Shown here: piece by piece, positions 17,997-26,815 of the stretch
Layout of the letters: every line of letters starts with the position of its first letter
Position numbering within the stretch: the stretch's first letter is position 1
Assembly (NCBI GenBank): GCA_029379225.1
Contig: JAQYWR010000012.1
Span: forward strand, 1-64,000
Source of the DNA: Nostoc sp. S4
Lineage (GTDB): Bacteria > Cyanobacteriota > Cyanobacteriia > Cyanobacteriales > Nostocaceae
Direction of reading: 5' to 3'
Length of the DNA: 64,000 nucleotides
Notes under the pieces: model-generated
What the model was told of the DNA's origin: nothing
Databases searched by the model: none
Seen by the model: only the letters and a program-made list of their open reading frames with translations
Position numbers and translations under genes: made by a program

Positions 17997-18770
17997 ATGG
18001 CGCAGCGCTATGTACGAATTCAAAATCAAGAAGGACAGATTTACTATGGGTTACTACAACTATCCCTCGACGTTCAAGTGCTAGATGCTCCGCCCTGGTT
18101 ACAAGGGCAACCCACTGATTTGACTTTGACACCAGGAAATTACCAAATTTTGGCTCCCTGCGCTCCGTCGAAAATTGTGGCGGTGGGCAAGAATTATGCA
18201 GATCATGCCGCAGAAATGGGAACTCCAGTGCCTTCTGAGCCGCTTATTTTTCTCAAGCCAACTACATCGATTATTCCCTCTGAAACGGAAATTAAATATC
18301 CTCCCCAGTCGCAACGAGTAGATTATGAAGGAGAATTAGCATTAGTGATTGGCGATCGCGTTTTTGACTGTACACCAGAAATCGCCCAAACTAAAATTTG
18401 GGGCTATACAATCGCTAATGATGTGACAGCCAGGGATTTACAAAAACAAGATGGTCAGTGGACACGAGCCAAAGGTTTTGATACTTTCTGTCCCTTAGGC
18501 CCTTGGATTGTCCGAGAATTAAATCCGGGAGCAAGATTGCAGACTTTTGTAAATGACGACTCCAATCCAGTCCAATCTGCCTCTATCGACCAAATGGTAT
18601 TTCCGCCAGATGTTTTAGTGTCTTATATTAGTCAGGTAATGACGCTATTACCGGGGGATGTGGTGCTTACAGGAACGCCAGAGGGTGTAAGTCGATTGCA
18701 ACTAGGCGATCGCGTCCGTGTAGAAATTGAAGGTATTGGTCGCTTGGAGAACACCGTAGCGACCCGTTAA
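17997..18770 (+). CDS. Fumarylacetoacetate hydrolase-family protein
   Basis: This is an FAH-fold metal-dependent enzyme (C-C bond hydrolase, decarboxylase or isomerase subfamily). The KIVAVGKNYADHAAEMG block and PLIFLKPTTSII, then VDYEGELALVIG (metal ligands Glu/Asp), GYTIANDVTARDLQ, KGFDTFCPLGPWI and TGTPEGVS follow in the order typical of the YcgM/acylpyruvase-like group. Acylpyruvate or oxaloacetate-type substrates are known for relatives; the substrate here is not fixed by the sequence. The length of 257 residues is normal. The next gene is convergent, with 3 bp between the stop codons. Confidence 0.93.
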   Translation: MAQRYVRIQNQEGQIYYGLLQLSLDVQVLDAPPWLQGQPTDLTLTPGNYQILAPCAPSKIVAVGKNYADHAAEMGTPVPSEPLIFLKPTTSIIPSETEIKYPPQSQRVDYEGELALVIGDRVFDCTPEIAQTKIWGYTIANDVTARDLQKQDGQWTRAKGFDTFCPLGPWIVRELNPGARLQTFVNDDSNPVQSASIDQMVFPPDVLVSYISQVMTLLPGDVVLTGTPEGVSRLQLGDRVRVEIEGIGRLENTVATR

Positions 18771-18773
18771 GGA

Positions 18774-19253
18774 CTAGCGCACTTGCATGTACACTGCATC
18801 AGAAATCGCTGGAATTTCTGCATAACGCCCAATCAAAGACTGGATGACTGAATATCCAACTGCTAGCACTACACCTAAAAAGATAGTGTTAGCCACTGTT
18901 TCTATTGCAAAACCAGTACCAGGAACCTGTCCTAAAATTTGCACTAGTATGGAACATAAAAATATAACTATATCCAGAAGAATTGCCTGCATCGTGTTAA
19001 AACGAATGAAGTGACTGATTTTTTCGTTTCTTACCACCAATAAAAACAAGGCAAAGAACACGATTAGTTGTCCAAATTGTCCTAAACTACCATAAATTAT
19101 TAGTACTGGTTGCAGCGGTAAAAGCAGGACTCGTAATGCTGGAAAATCATTCAATAAAAACCTGCTAAAGATTAAACCATCTATTAGGGGCAGCAGGTAA
19201 GGCAAGCAAGCAAAAATTCGATCCCAAACTGTTGTAGACCCGCGCCAAGACAT
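18774..19253 (-). CDS. Tic20-family membrane protein
   Basis: This is the cyanobacterial homologue of chloroplast Tic20, a component of the inner-envelope import channel; its bacterial role is unknown. There are four hydrophobic helices in 159 residues. The family pattern is WDRIFACLPYLLPLIDGL at the N-terminus, then ISHFIRFNTMQAILLDI in the middle. The start at 19,253 is chosen because AGGAG stands 8 bp upstream and the family N-terminus begins there. The longer track ORF adds 25 non-conserved residues. The next gene lies upstream on the same strand. Confidence 0.9.
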   Translation of the reverse strand: MSWRGSTTVWDRIFACLPYLLPLIDGLIFSRFLLNDFPALRVLLLPLQPVLIIYGSLGQFGQLIVFFALFLLVVRNEKISHFIRFNTMQAILLDIVIFLCSILVQILGQVPGTGFAIETVANTIFLGVVLAVGYSVIQSLIGRYAEIPAISDAVYMQVR

Positions 19254-19334
19254 TATGGATTCTCCTATGGTTATATTTGAACAGCTACTTGACCTTAGGA
19301 TAACGCAGTTGCTTGCTCTTGCTGGCAAATTAAA

Positions 19335-19532
19335 TTATTCTACATGGGCTATGCGAAAACCCATTACACACTCATACTGGTCTGGCTGCTGTTGAGTAAG
19401 TTTGCGAATGGCTTGACCACAACGCAGTTGACCGCCACGCCAACGGGGTTGACCACTGTCATCAGCGAGTAAACAAGACTGGCAAACTTGCTCAGGGGCA
19501 AGGATTTGCTCGTCCATTAAAATGACTAGCAT
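19335..19532 (-). CDS. Small Cys-containing conserved protein
   Basis: This 65-residue protein is of unknown function. Four cysteines (CQSC near the middle, a single C in LRCGQ, and C in YECVMGF) could bind a metal, but the spacing is not a standard zinc ribbon. AGGAGG stands 6 bp before the ATG, which supports a real gene and this start. It is followed on the same strand by the Tic20-like gene and may be cotranscribed with it. Confidence 0.75.
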   Translation of the reverse strand: MLVILMDEQILAPEQVCQSCLLADDSGQPRWRGGQLRCGQAIRKLTQQQPDQYECVMGFRIAHVE

Positions 19533-19937
19533 CTAATCCCTCCTGGAAATTTTCATCGTCACCTACATTTCACTTCAAGAAGCACACTCGTTGTAGCAGT
19601 CTAAAGGACAGCGCACTCTCAGCTATGGTGATTTGCGAGCGCCAACTATACTTAAGAGCTACATCCTAAGTGTTAGTAGCAAAAATGCAGGTGTCACAAT
19701 TAAATCAAAATTGTCAAGTGAATCTTAATTTATTGTATGTTCTGTTCTGTTGCAGATTGGATTGTTTATTAGAAAAGGCTGATTCCAAGGTATTGACTTT
19801 AGAAAAATTTAAGTATATGAAACTAAGTTAACTTGATAGCCTTTTTAAGGATGCAATTACAAATTAGTGGAGTAAACTTGCAAACAAGCTAATACACAAT
19901 ATTACTGGGCGGCTTGTCGGTCTGGGTATCACTTACA
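19533..19937. other. Intergenic region, nothing recognised
   Basis: This 405-bp stretch lies between divergent genes. It is AT-rich with no recognisable gene, RNA or repeat. The promoter of the long downstream gene presumably lies here. Confidence 0.4.
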
Positions 19938-22900
19938 ATGGAACACTGGCAATTTCTGATACAGAAGCAAGGCGATCGCTCCTGGCATATCCTAGAATCG
20001 CCGAATTTAGAAATTTTGCAAGGGCAGTATAGAGTTCTGGCTCGTTCTAGCCTACGGAATACAAATGTAGAAATCCGGGTTACTCACTTTTCAACAGAAG
20101 TTACATCAAAACAGCGAATTTTCAAGCGATTGCGTCGCACTAACTCAGAAGGCTTAATGGCGGTAGTTCCCTTTACCTACTTTGAGCCAGGAGTTTGGGA
20201 ATTACGCTGTTCGGGCGATTTGATGTCCGATATGCTTGGTAAATCTTGGCAATACTGCGTCCAACTGCAAGTCCTGTCCCAGGAAACACGAGGAGCAGGG
20301 GAGCAGAGGAGCAGGGGAGAAGTTGCAGTAAGTCTTTCTTCTGTGTCTCTTGGCAATGACGCCACTTGCTCTACTTTAGGAGATACGCCGGTTCCTCCAA
20401 TTGAGGAGACCCGAAGACCTGAGCAGCTCGCCAAGACCGCAGTGGCTCCTGCATATCCCATGCTTGATGCTCCATACGCTGTGGAAACACCAGAGCCGGC
20501 GATGGCTATCTCGACAGAACTACTAATTCCTATAGATAGCAGTGCTGACACCGTTGTTGTGCTAGATGTAACTAAACAAGAAGATACAGATAGTACAGTT
20601 GACACAGTTGTTGTGCTAGATGTAACTAAACAAGAAAATACAGATAGCAGTACTGCCACTGAGGCTGTGCTAGATATCACTAACCACAAAAATATACATA
20701 GCAGTGCTGACACCGTTGTTGTACAAGATGTAACTAAACAAGAAAATACAGATAGTACAGTTGACACAGCTGTTGTGCCAAATGTAACTAAACAAGAAGA
20801 TACAGCCATCGATCGGCCTGTCAGTCCTGTATGGTTCAAAGGTGAGACGGCAGAACAGATTTTACAAAATTTAATAGAATTAGCCTTACCGATTTCTGAA
20901 CCGCTGTCTGAAGATGAAAAGGTTATAGATTCTTCAGTAACACAACCCCTGCCACCATTATTGCTAACTTTAGATCGGGATAGTTATATTGCTCGTTGGG
21001 GACAAGCTCTCACAATTAATGGGCAGGTAGAACTTGAGGAAAAAACGAATTTAGAATTAGCTGAAGTATTATCTCTAAAAAGTGTCCGTGGACTCGAACT
21101 AAAAATTGAACTGCGATCGCCTTTAGAGTCGCAAATCTTGACCCAGGTACGCCAATCCTTACCAGACCAACACCTGCCTTTCACCATCAATACTTCGATT
21201 GATATTCCTGCTGAATGTGAATCTAAATTAATTTTGGCAGATATCAGTTTATATGGTAAATTCGGCGACATTGGTGAAGTTATACATTTAGCCAGCCAGT
21301 CCTTCACCATTACAGCAGATGTAACACAATTACTGGCAATCACAGCCGTAGCAAAATCCAGCACATCATCAAATGACCTGATAGAACCATCGTCTTCTGC
21401 TAGTTCCACAGAACCAAAGGCAGCTGCTAAGCTCGATTTAAAACTATTGAATCTGGTCAAACTGCGAAAAACAGACCAGCCTTTGCTAGTCAATTCATCG
21501 CCAAACACACCCCTACCACCGCAAATTAACCTGCAAGTTCTCCGAGAAACCACCCTACGGACATCTCAACTGAAGAATTCAGCTAGTTCGCCTCAATTAC
21601 CAAAACTGCCCCCCATTCAAACTGATATCAACACTCCCACAGATGTTGTTGCTGAATTTCCTACACACAGCGAACTTCTAGAAAAGGATGCTACTATAGC
21701 TGCCATTAACTTGGAGCAGTTAGTCATCAGGCAACGTCGAATACCAGTACTCGACACGACTTTTCCATACTTGAAACGGCTACAAATACCAAGTCCTACA
21801 GAAGAAGTAAAAGATAATGCCCTAGATACATCGGAAATTCAAGCAACTGACGACATACCGGATTCGGACACAATTATCACTGAAGATAAAAATACAACTG
21901 AATTACTAGCTCAACCAAATTCAGAAATCCAAGAAGAATCCGTTGCTCAAGTACTAGCTCAACCAAATTCAGAAATCCAAGAAGAATCCGTTGCTCAAGT
22001 GCTAGCTCAACCAAATCCAGAAATTCAAGAAGAATTTGTTGCTCAAGTACTAGCTCAACCAAATTCAGAATTCATTCAAACAAAACTTTACTCCTCTCCC
22101 TTGCTTAGGAAATGGATGCACAGCCAAGGATATTCTTTGCCTGAACCCATAAATGAACTGCCACCACAAGGATACGATAACTACGTTCCAACCCAGCAGA
22201 CGCCGCTTTCTGTTAGCCTAGAAACTGCCAATAGTGAAGTTGATGTTATTGATATCAACTCGTCATTAAGTATAGATATTAACACAGAAATACTTGAAGA
22301 TACAGATATAGGAGAAAAAACAGACCCGATCGTAGAGGAAAATACAGAAGTAGAAAAAATCTTAGAAGAACCGATATTTTCACCACCTTTATCACAAATA
22401 CCGCCCCCTCCTCCGATAAACATAAATACACCATCAGCTTGGTTGGCGCAAGAAATTGTTGTAGATGATACCTATAGTGAACTAGAAGCCGATGCAACCA
22501 AGAGTTATGCCTTGGAATATCAAGAGCAACCAGCATTAGATTTATCTCGTATTCTACCTATAAATACAGTAGCCATTGAGCCTTTACCAATTCCCCAACT
22601 GCATGTACCAGAGGGCGAACTAATAGCTGGCAAGTCTGTGATAGTGCGTGTAGTATTGCCTGAAGTATCTCGACAAGTTGCTATCAAATTATGGGTTGAA
22701 GATTATCAAACTCGTTGGTTATTAGACGGTCCCCATTTACTGACAAATTTATTACCTAACGCCTTGGGAGGACTGGAAGTGATGACCCAATTAAATATTC
22801 CCTTTGGCTGTTTGGAAATTCGCTTAGAAGCGATCGCTCTAGAGACGACAACCCAACAGGAGAGTCACAAAGTCACAATACTACGAACTGTCATTCCTCC

Positions 22901-22943
22901 AGACTTGCCAAACTTAGAGCTAGATGAGCTATTGGGTATTTGA
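19938..22943 (+). CDS. Large repeat-containing protein of unknown function
   Basis: This is a 1,001-residue protein with no family that I recognise. The N-terminal ~110 residues (MEHWQFLIQKQGDRSWHILE...) and the C-terminal ~120 residues (PEGELIAGKSVIVRVVLPEV...) look folded and beta-rich. A middle part near residues 345-450 is also beta-rich. The linkers are low complexity: five 18-residue repeats (VVVLDVTKQEDTDSTVDT type) around residues 206-290, and 3.5 repeats of 16 residues (LAQPNSEIQEESVAQV) around residues 657-711. A short in-frame insert (RGAGEQRSRGE) resembles intergenic repeats. There is no signal peptide. The first ATG is used; the track start is an upstream TTG and has no RBS either. 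Confidence 0.8.
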   Translation: MEHWQFLIQKQGDRSWHILESPNLEILQGQYRVLARSSLRNTNVEIRVTHFSTEVTSKQRIFKRLRRTNSEGLMAVVPFTYFEPGVWELRCSGDLMSDMLGKSWQYCVQLQVLSQETRGAGEQRSRGEVAVSLSSVSLGNDATCSTLGDTPVPPIEETRRPEQLAKTAVAPAYPMLDAPYAVETPEPAMAISTELLIPIDSSADTVVVLDVTKQEDTDSTVDTVVVLDVTKQENTDSSTATEAVLDITNHKNIHSSADTVVVQDVTKQENTDSTVDTAVVPNVTKQEDTAIDRPVSPVWFKGETAEQILQNLIELALPISEPLSEDEKVIDSSVTQPLPPLLLTLDRDSYIARWGQALTINGQVELEEKTNLELAEVLSLKSVRGLELKIELRSPLESQILTQVRQSLPDQHLPFTINTSIDIPAECESKLILADISLYGKFGDIGEVIHLASQSFTITADVTQLLAITAVAKSSTSSNDLIEPSSSASSTEPKAAAKLDLKLLNLVKLRKTDQPLLVNSSPNTPLPPQINLQVLRETTLRTSQLKNSASSPQLPKLPPIQTDINTPTDVVAEFPTHSELLEKDATIAAINLEQLVIRQRRIPVLDTTFPYLKRLQIPSPTEEVKDNALDTSEIQATDDIPDSDTIITEDKNTTELLAQPNSEIQEESVAQVLAQPNSEIQEESVAQVLAQPNPEIQEEFVAQVLAQPNSEFIQTKLYSSPLLRKWMHSQGYSLPEPINELPPQGYDNYVPTQQTPLSVSLETANSEVDVIDINSSLSIDINTEILEDTDIGEKTDPIVEENTEVEKILEEPIFSPPLSQIPPPPPININTPSAWLAQEIVVDDTYSELEADATKSYALEYQEQPALDLSRILPINTVAIEPLPIPQLHVPEGELIAGKSVIVRVVLPEVSRQVAIKLWVEDYQTRWLLDGPHLLTNLLPNALGGLEVMTQLNIPFGCLEIRLEAIALETTTQQESHKVTILRTVIPPDLPNLELDELLGI
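20553..20807 (+). repeat. 54-bp in-gene tandem repeat
   Basis: Five units of 54 bp begin GTTGTTGTGCTAGATGTAAC at 20,553, 20,607, 20,661, 20,715 and 20,769, the last one partial. Each encodes 18 residues. Unit 3 is the most divergent. Confidence 0.9.
21906..22073 (+). repeat. 48-bp in-gene tandem repeat
   Basis: Units starting CTAGCTCAACCAAATTCAGA occur at 21,906, 21,954, 22,002 and 22,050 (partial). The first two are almost identical, which implies recent duplication. Each encodes 16 residues, preserving the frame. Confidence 0.92.
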
Positions 22944-23132
22944 GTGTTAATGGTTAACTGTTGACTGAGGAGTTAGGAATTTTCCCTCGGCCTCCCTTAT
23001 CTCCTCATCCCTACTCCTGACTTCCCACTCGCAATATGGGCTGTGTTAAAAATCTTTAGAATTTAAAAAATCTGGCACACTTTGCAGTAAGCTCATCTTG
23101 AATTGTAGTGTGATTTAACAGGAACTTTTACT

Positions 23133-23273
23133 ATGGCATTTGAATTTTGGCCTACGATGTTGGCTAGCACTTCCTACCTGCCTGCTATCTTCGTTCCGAT
23201 CGTTGGTTGGATTGTACCAGGTGTAGTATTCGCATTTCTGTTTTTATACATAGAAAGCGAAGATATTGCTTAA
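23133..23273 (+). CDS. psaI: Photosystem I reaction centre subunit VIII
   Basis: This gene is too short for the ORF track (46 residues). PsaI is a single-helix thylakoid protein needed for PsaL assembly and PSI trimer/tetramer organisation. The translation MAFEFWPTMLASTSYLPAIF... continues into the helix VPIVGWIVPGVVFAFLFLYIE and ends ESEDIA. The FLFLYIE C-terminal motif is diagnostic. The first ATG after GGAACTTTTACT is used. Downstream, after ~320 bp, is a clear intrinsic terminator; psbJ lies convergently beyond it. Confidence 0.93.
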   Translation: MAFEFWPTMLASTSYLPAIFVPIVGWIVPGVVFAFLFLYIESEDIA

Positions 23274-23329
23274 TAGGTTTATGAGTTAATTGGTAATAGA
23301 TTGCTTAGCTTTTTACCAATTACCTGAAT

Positions 23330-23438
23330 ATTACAGCAGAATTCAGAAGTCAGAATTGGTAAATTCTTAAGTAAATAAGCTTTATACCTAGCTTTAAGAC
23401 TTAGCTTGTTACTTCACCTTCTGGGAATCTGCTGTAAT
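23330..23438. repeat. 109-bp inverted-repeat element
   Basis: The ends ATTACAGCAGAATTC (23,330-23,344) and GAATCTGCTGTAAT (23,425-23,438) are inverted repeats over 14 bp with one single-base gap. The size fits a non-autonomous palindromic element. No target-site duplication was made out. Confidence 0.6.
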
Positions 23439-23593
23439 TTTCTAATAACTTCATCAAATTTATTATAGAGGTAATAAATATACACTATAATTGGTAAATT
23501 CACAAGTCAAAATTGGTAAACAAAACAGGCTAGACGCCAAGGTATCAAGCTTAAGTTTTGTAATTCACCTTGCTTTAAATTAGCTGTAATAAT

Positions 23594-23627
23594 ACCGCCT
23601 ATCTCAGAGAGACAGGCGGTTTTTTAA
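23594..23627. terminator. Rho-independent terminator downstream of psaI
   Basis: ACCGCCTATCTC-AGAGA-GACAGGCGGT forms a strong GC-rich stem and is followed by a run of six T. It is oriented to stop plus-strand transcription from psaI; the stem could also act on the converging psb operon. Confidence 0.85.
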
Positions 23628-23687
23628 TGCTGATTTCTCAACAAATGCTAAAAAATTCAGACTTATACTATTCTGTTCAAACTAGTT

Positions 23688-23807
23688 TTAGATTGAAGAA
23701 CCAAGTCCGGCGTAGGCACCATAAAAGAAAATGCCTAAGACTGTAATTACACCTAATCCTGCGACCGTAGCGACGACCCACAGGGGAATTCTCCCACTTC
23801 CAGACAC
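23688..23807 (-). CDS. psbJ: Photosystem II protein J
   Basis: This gene is too short for the ORF track (39 residues). PsbJ is a single-helix PSII core subunit beside cytochrome b559 that affects plastoquinone exchange and electron flow. The translation, (V/M)[18 protein letters not shown]..., ends in [13 protein letters not shown], the signature of PsbJ. The start is GTG, with GGGAGG 8 bp upstream. It is the last gene of psbE-psbF-psbL-psbJ on the minus strand. Confidence 0.95.
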   Translation of the reverse strand: MSGSGRIPLWVVATVAGLGVITVLGIFFYGAYAGLGSSI

Positions 23808-23877
23808 AGCTTATTTCCTCCCTTAACAACAAATCAACACACGTTCAATAAATAAAGATTAACAACAGTAGTCCTAG

Positions 23878-23997
23878 TTAGTTAAAGAAGTAACTAGAAA
23901 ACAGAATTCCCAGAACGAAAATCATCAATAGTCCCAGGTATAGCGAAGTCCGGTTTAATTCAACCGGTTGATTATTAGGATTGGGCGATCTTTCCAT
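23878..23997 (-). CDS. psbL: Photosystem II protein L
   Basis: PsbL (39 residues, below the track cut-off) is a single-helix PSII subunit at the monomer interface that protects the QA/QB side from back electron flow. The translation [20 protein letters not shown]..., with the helix ending LFSSYFFN, is typical. It lies 9 bp after the psbF stop codon, so it is translated from the same psbEFLJ message. Confidence 0.97.
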   Translation of the reverse strand: MERSPNPNNQPVELNRTSLYLGLLMIFVLGILFSSYFFN

Positions 23998-24006
23998 AAC
24001 TTGCTC

Positions 24007-24144
24007 CTAGCGTTGAATAAATTGCATTGCGGCGATCGCGCCTAAAAAGAATACAGTTGGTACACCTAAAGTGTGAACAGCCAACCATCTGACAGTAAAA
24101 ATTGGATAGGTAACTGGTTGATTGATGTTATTACCGCTAGTCAT
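24007..24144 (-). CDS. psbF: Cytochrome b559 beta subunit
   Basis: This 45-residue subunit pairs with PsbE to hold the b559 heme in PSII. The translation contains [20 protein letters not shown], in which the His of WLAVH is the heme ligand, and ends AAMQFIQR. It lies 9 bp downstream of the psbE stop codon and just before psbL. Confidence 0.97.
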   Translation of the reverse strand: MTSGNNINQPVTYPIFTVRWLAVHTLGVPTVFFLGAIAAMQFIQR

Positions 24145-24153
24145 GATCTCAAA

Positions 24154-24402
24154 CTACTTTCCGATAAATTGTTCAACTTGCTTTTTCGCTTCAAAACGGT
24201 TCTTCACAATTGGTACTTCCTGCCGCGTTGGTGTGAAATATTCATTAGGACGCGGTGTGCCAAAAGCATCATAAGCCAGTCCAGTGCTGACAAATAACCA
24301 ACCAGCAATAAATAATGCGGGAATGGTGATGCTATGAATTACCCAGTAACGAACGCTGGTAATGATGTCCGAAAATGGACGTTCTCCAGTGGTACCTGAC
24401 AT
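24154..24402 (-). CDS. psbE: Cytochrome b559 alpha subunit
   Basis: PsbE (82 residues) provides the other heme-ligand His of cytochrome b559 ([20 protein letters not shown]) and is required to assemble the PSII reaction centre. The lumenal part ([19 protein letters not shown]) is typical, and the length is standard. It is the first gene of psbEFLJ. The operon follows ycf48 and rubA on the same strand, the conserved cyanobacterial order. Confidence 0.98.
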   Translation of the reverse strand: MSGTTGERPFSDIITSVRYWVIHSITIPALFIAGWLFVSTGLAYDAFGTPRPNEYFTPTRQEVPIVKNRFEAKKQVEQFIGK

Positions 24403-24558
24403 TTAGATCCCTACCTTCACAAAGAATGTATTGAGTTTATTATCCTACAAAGTTTAGAAAGAGTTACAAGTTGCAACGTTCTTCTCAGAAATAGAAATTG
24501 GGTATTGGGTATTGGGTGTTGTGAAAACTCTTCCCTGGTTCCCAGTTCCCAGCCTCCA

Positions 24559-25578
24559 TTAAGCTGCTTCTGAAGAAGTAGTTTTCGTGTTTGGTAGATA
24601 TTTGAGCAAGACACCGCGATCGCCAATCACAAATCCTTGGTCTGGTTGGAAGAAAACAATCTTGTACAAATTAGCAGCTACTCCTTCTACCTCACGGTCT
24701 TTTTCCCAGGTTTGGCCACCGTCGGTACTCCGTAGCAAATTACCGCTACCGCCACCGAGCCAAATTTCATTGGGTGTGCGGTATGCCAAATCCAGTAAAC
24801 CCCAACTGGTGGATAACTCTGGATTTTGTGCTTTTTGCCATTCTTCAGGTTTAGTTGGTTCGCTGAACTGGATTTGACCTCCTCTGGCTAGCATCCATAA
24901 TTGACCACTGTCAGCAAAACCCATGTTTTCTACCCGCCGGGAACTATTGCGGTTATGAGGAACCCAAGCATTTTGCCCTGGTTCCCAAGTTGAGTAGAAG
25001 TTACCCTTAGCGGAAACAGCAACATATTTGCCATCAACAGAACGTTCTAAGTTACGCACTACACCAACTGCTGATTCCACTTGAGCTTTCCAGTTTTTGC
25101 CGCCGTCTGTAGTCTGATAGATGGCTCCCACATCAGTAGCCAACTCGGCTTTGTTGTCTGCTAATGCCTTAATTGCGATCGGGTTACCCGGTAGCTTTTC
25201 GCTCAGAGCAATCCGCGACCAAGAAGCACCATTATCAGTGCTATGAATTAAAAATCCAGGTTCTCCGGCAATCCAGCCTTCTCTCCCCAAAAAACTAACT
25301 GAGTTAAAGCGATATTTTTGCTCATCTAGTTGCAGTGTTATTGGTTTCCAAGTATCACCTCCATCATTGGTTTCCAATAGTGTGGCACTGCTACCTACTA
25401 AGTAACCATGCTGAGGATTATCAGTAAAAGCAATATCCAGCAACTTCGCATCTGTTGGCACAGAAATGATTTTCCAAGGGTTGTAGTTAATAGAGGTAAC
25501 TTTGCTACAACCTATACACATCAGAACTACGAGTAACAAGGCAAATATTCGTTGCCAACTTTTCACAATTGAATGCAT
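24559..25578 (-). CDS. Photosystem II assembly factor Ycf48 (HCF136-like)
   Basis: This is a seven-bladed beta-propeller lipoprotein on the lumenal side that helps insert pre-D1 into early PSII complexes. An N-terminal signal ends in a lipobox (VVLMCIGCSK, Cys at ~residue 24). Repeated blade motifs such as ETNDGGDTWKPI, STDNGASWSRI, TTDGGKNWKAQ and STDGGQTWEKD recur about every 40-45 residues. The length of 339 residues is normal. It lies between rubA and psbEFLJ, genes for the same assembly route. The literature name ycf48 applies. Confidence 0.96.
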   Translation of the reverse strand: MHSIVKSWQRIFALLLVVLMCIGCSKVTSINYNPWKIISVPTDAKLLDIAFTDNPQHGYLVGSSATLLETNDGGDTWKPITLQLDEQKYRFNSVSFLGREGWIAGEPGFLIHSTDNGASWSRIALSEKLPGNPIAIKALADNKAELATDVGAIYQTTDGGKNWKAQVESAVGVVRNLERSVDGKYVAVSAKGNFYSTWEPGQNAWVPHNRNSSRRVENMGFADSGQLWMLARGGQIQFSEPTKPEEWQKAQNPELSTSWGLLDLAYRTPNEIWLGGGSGNLLRSTDGGQTWEKDREVEGVAANLYKIVFFQPDQGFVIGDRGVLLKYLPNTKTTSSEAA

Positions 25579-25760
25579 CAGTATCTCTTAGATTGGTTCT
25601 AAATTTGTGTAGGGGTTTTCTAAAAGGTTTAGCTTAAAAGCTACAGTCGCTTTATAGACTTGGTAAAACAGGATGAGGGTGTGTTGAGAATTCAGAATTC
25701 ACAATTGAGAACTCCTAACTCAGCAGTTAACACTCAACAATCAGCACTCTCAAGCGGGTC

Positions 25761-26096
25761 TTATTGTAAGCCGTAGAGACTGAGAAAAAATAAAAATGCA
25801 ACAGCCAAAGCGCCAAAAATTAGGACATTTTTTTGGATTGGCGTTAGGTTATTGACACCCAAACCGTAACCGAGATTTTCTTTAAAGCCGGATGCAGTAC
25901 CCGCAGGACCAATATTGGCAAAAACCGCTTTCTTGGCACTACAAACTGGACAGCGCCAAGTTACCGGTAGTTCTGCAAAAGCTGTTCCTGGAGTAATGTC
26001 ATTTTTGTCGTCTCCCTTTTCGGGTTCGTATACATAACCGCAGGCGCGACACTCATAGCGGTCTAACACTGGAGTCTCAACAGCTGGTTCGCTCAT
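25761..26096 (-). CDS. rubA: Membrane-anchored rubredoxin RubA
   Basis: This is a rubredoxin-type iron protein that is needed for photosystem assembly in cyanobacteria and chloroplasts (RBD1). The iron site is formed by ECRACGYVY and WRCPVCSAKK. A C-terminal hydrophobic helix (NVLIFGALAVAFLFFLSLYG) anchors it to the membrane. The start was set at 26,096, giving 111 residues, because the MSEPAVETP N-terminus leads directly to the rubredoxin fold. The upstream 27 residues of the track ORF are hydrophobic and not family-like. It heads the rubA-ycf48-psbEFLJ cluster. Confidence 0.94.
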   Translation of the reverse strand: MSEPAVETPVLDRYECRACGYVYEPEKGDDKNDITPGTAFAELPVTWRCPVCSAKKAVFANIGPAGTASGFKENLGYGLGVNNLTPIQKNVLIFGALAVAFLFFLSLYGLQ

Positions 26097-26452
26097 GGCT
26101 AAGGCCTCGCAGAGGAGAAATCTTAAATATACGTTAAAAATTATGACATAACTGTTAGACTTTTCTATCAATACCAAAAACGAATCAAATACCTGAAATG
26201 CATTTGTTTCGTAGATTTCAGAAAAATCAAAAAGATATAATGTAAAAGAAAGTAACGCAATTCAAGGGATTGGGTACTGGGGATTAGATATTGGGAATTG
26301 GGCATTGGGAAGAAGCAGAGGTCTAAAGCAGAGGGGCACAGGAGAAAAACTTGCTGCAACTTCTCTCCTGCTTTCCCAGTCCCCAGTCACCAGTCCCCAG
26401 TCCCCATGCCCCATTCCCAACTTAAATACTTCATAAGCGGTAGATACTCATT

Positions 26453-26815
26453 GTGTTTGTCCTCAGCGGTTACGAGTACTTTCTAGGCTTCTTAATAGTC
26501 TGTAGCCTAGTTCCTGCCTTAGCGCTCTCAGCATCCAAGCTCCTACGACCCAGTGGTTACAGCCCTGAACGGCGTACCACTTATGAATCTGGGATGGAAC
26601 CCATCGGGGGAGCCTGGATTCAGTTCAATATCCGCTACTACATGTTTGCTCTGGTCTTTGTCGTTTTTGATGTAGAGACTGTATTCTTGTATCCTTGGGC
26701 GGTAGCTTTCCATCGTCTAGGATTATTAGCATTTATTGAAGCGCTAATCTTTATTGCAATTCTTGTAGTCGCTTTAGTTTACGCATGGCGTAAAGGAGCT
26801 TTGGAATGGTCTTAA
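26453..26815 (+). CDS. ndhC: NAD(P)H-quinone oxidoreductase subunit 3
   Basis: NdhC is a three-helix membrane subunit of NDH-1, which carries respiratory and cyclic electron flow in the thylakoid. The [20 protein letters not shown] motif and [22 protein letters not shown] are diagnostic. The length is 120 residues. The start codon is GTG at 26,453. It overlaps ndhK by 10 bp, which indicates translational coupling, and lies divergently from rubA. Confidence 0.97.
   Translation: MFVLSGYEYFLGFLIVCSLVPALALSASKLLRPSGYSPERRTTYESGMEPIGGAWIQFNIRYYMFALVFVVFDVETVFLYPWAVAFHRLGLLAFIEALIFIAILVVALVYAWRKGALEWS

Larger units (their letters stand above)
23274..23687. other. psaI-psbJ intergenic region with repeats and terminator
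   Basis: This 414-bp gap lies between convergent genes. ATTGGTAA...TTACCAAT near 23,290-23,321 can form a hairpin. A 109-bp element bounded by ATTACAGCAGAATTC and GAATCTGCTGTAAT lies at 23,330-23,438, and two related AATTGGTAAATTC segments follow. An intrinsic terminator is at ~23,594. No gene is present. Confidence 0.6.

Noticed and set aside
20177-20839. 220-residue minus-strand ORF
   Set aside because: It lies wholly inside the large plus-strand gene over its repeat array. The residue mix (Ser/Thr/Val repeats) is the mirror of that array.
20553-22073. Regular repeats considered as a CRISPR array
   Set aside because: The units are contiguous, with no spacers, and lie in frame inside an ORF.
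24417-24626. 69-residue minus-strand ORF between psbE and ycf48
   Set aside because: It is mostly repeat-type intergenic DNA (GGGTATTGGGTATTGGG) and overlaps the ycf48 end.
26168-26486. Short ORFs (63 and 62 residues) between rubA and ndhC
   Set aside because: They span repeat-type intergenic DNA (CCCCAGTCCCCAG) and have no RBS or family resemblance.
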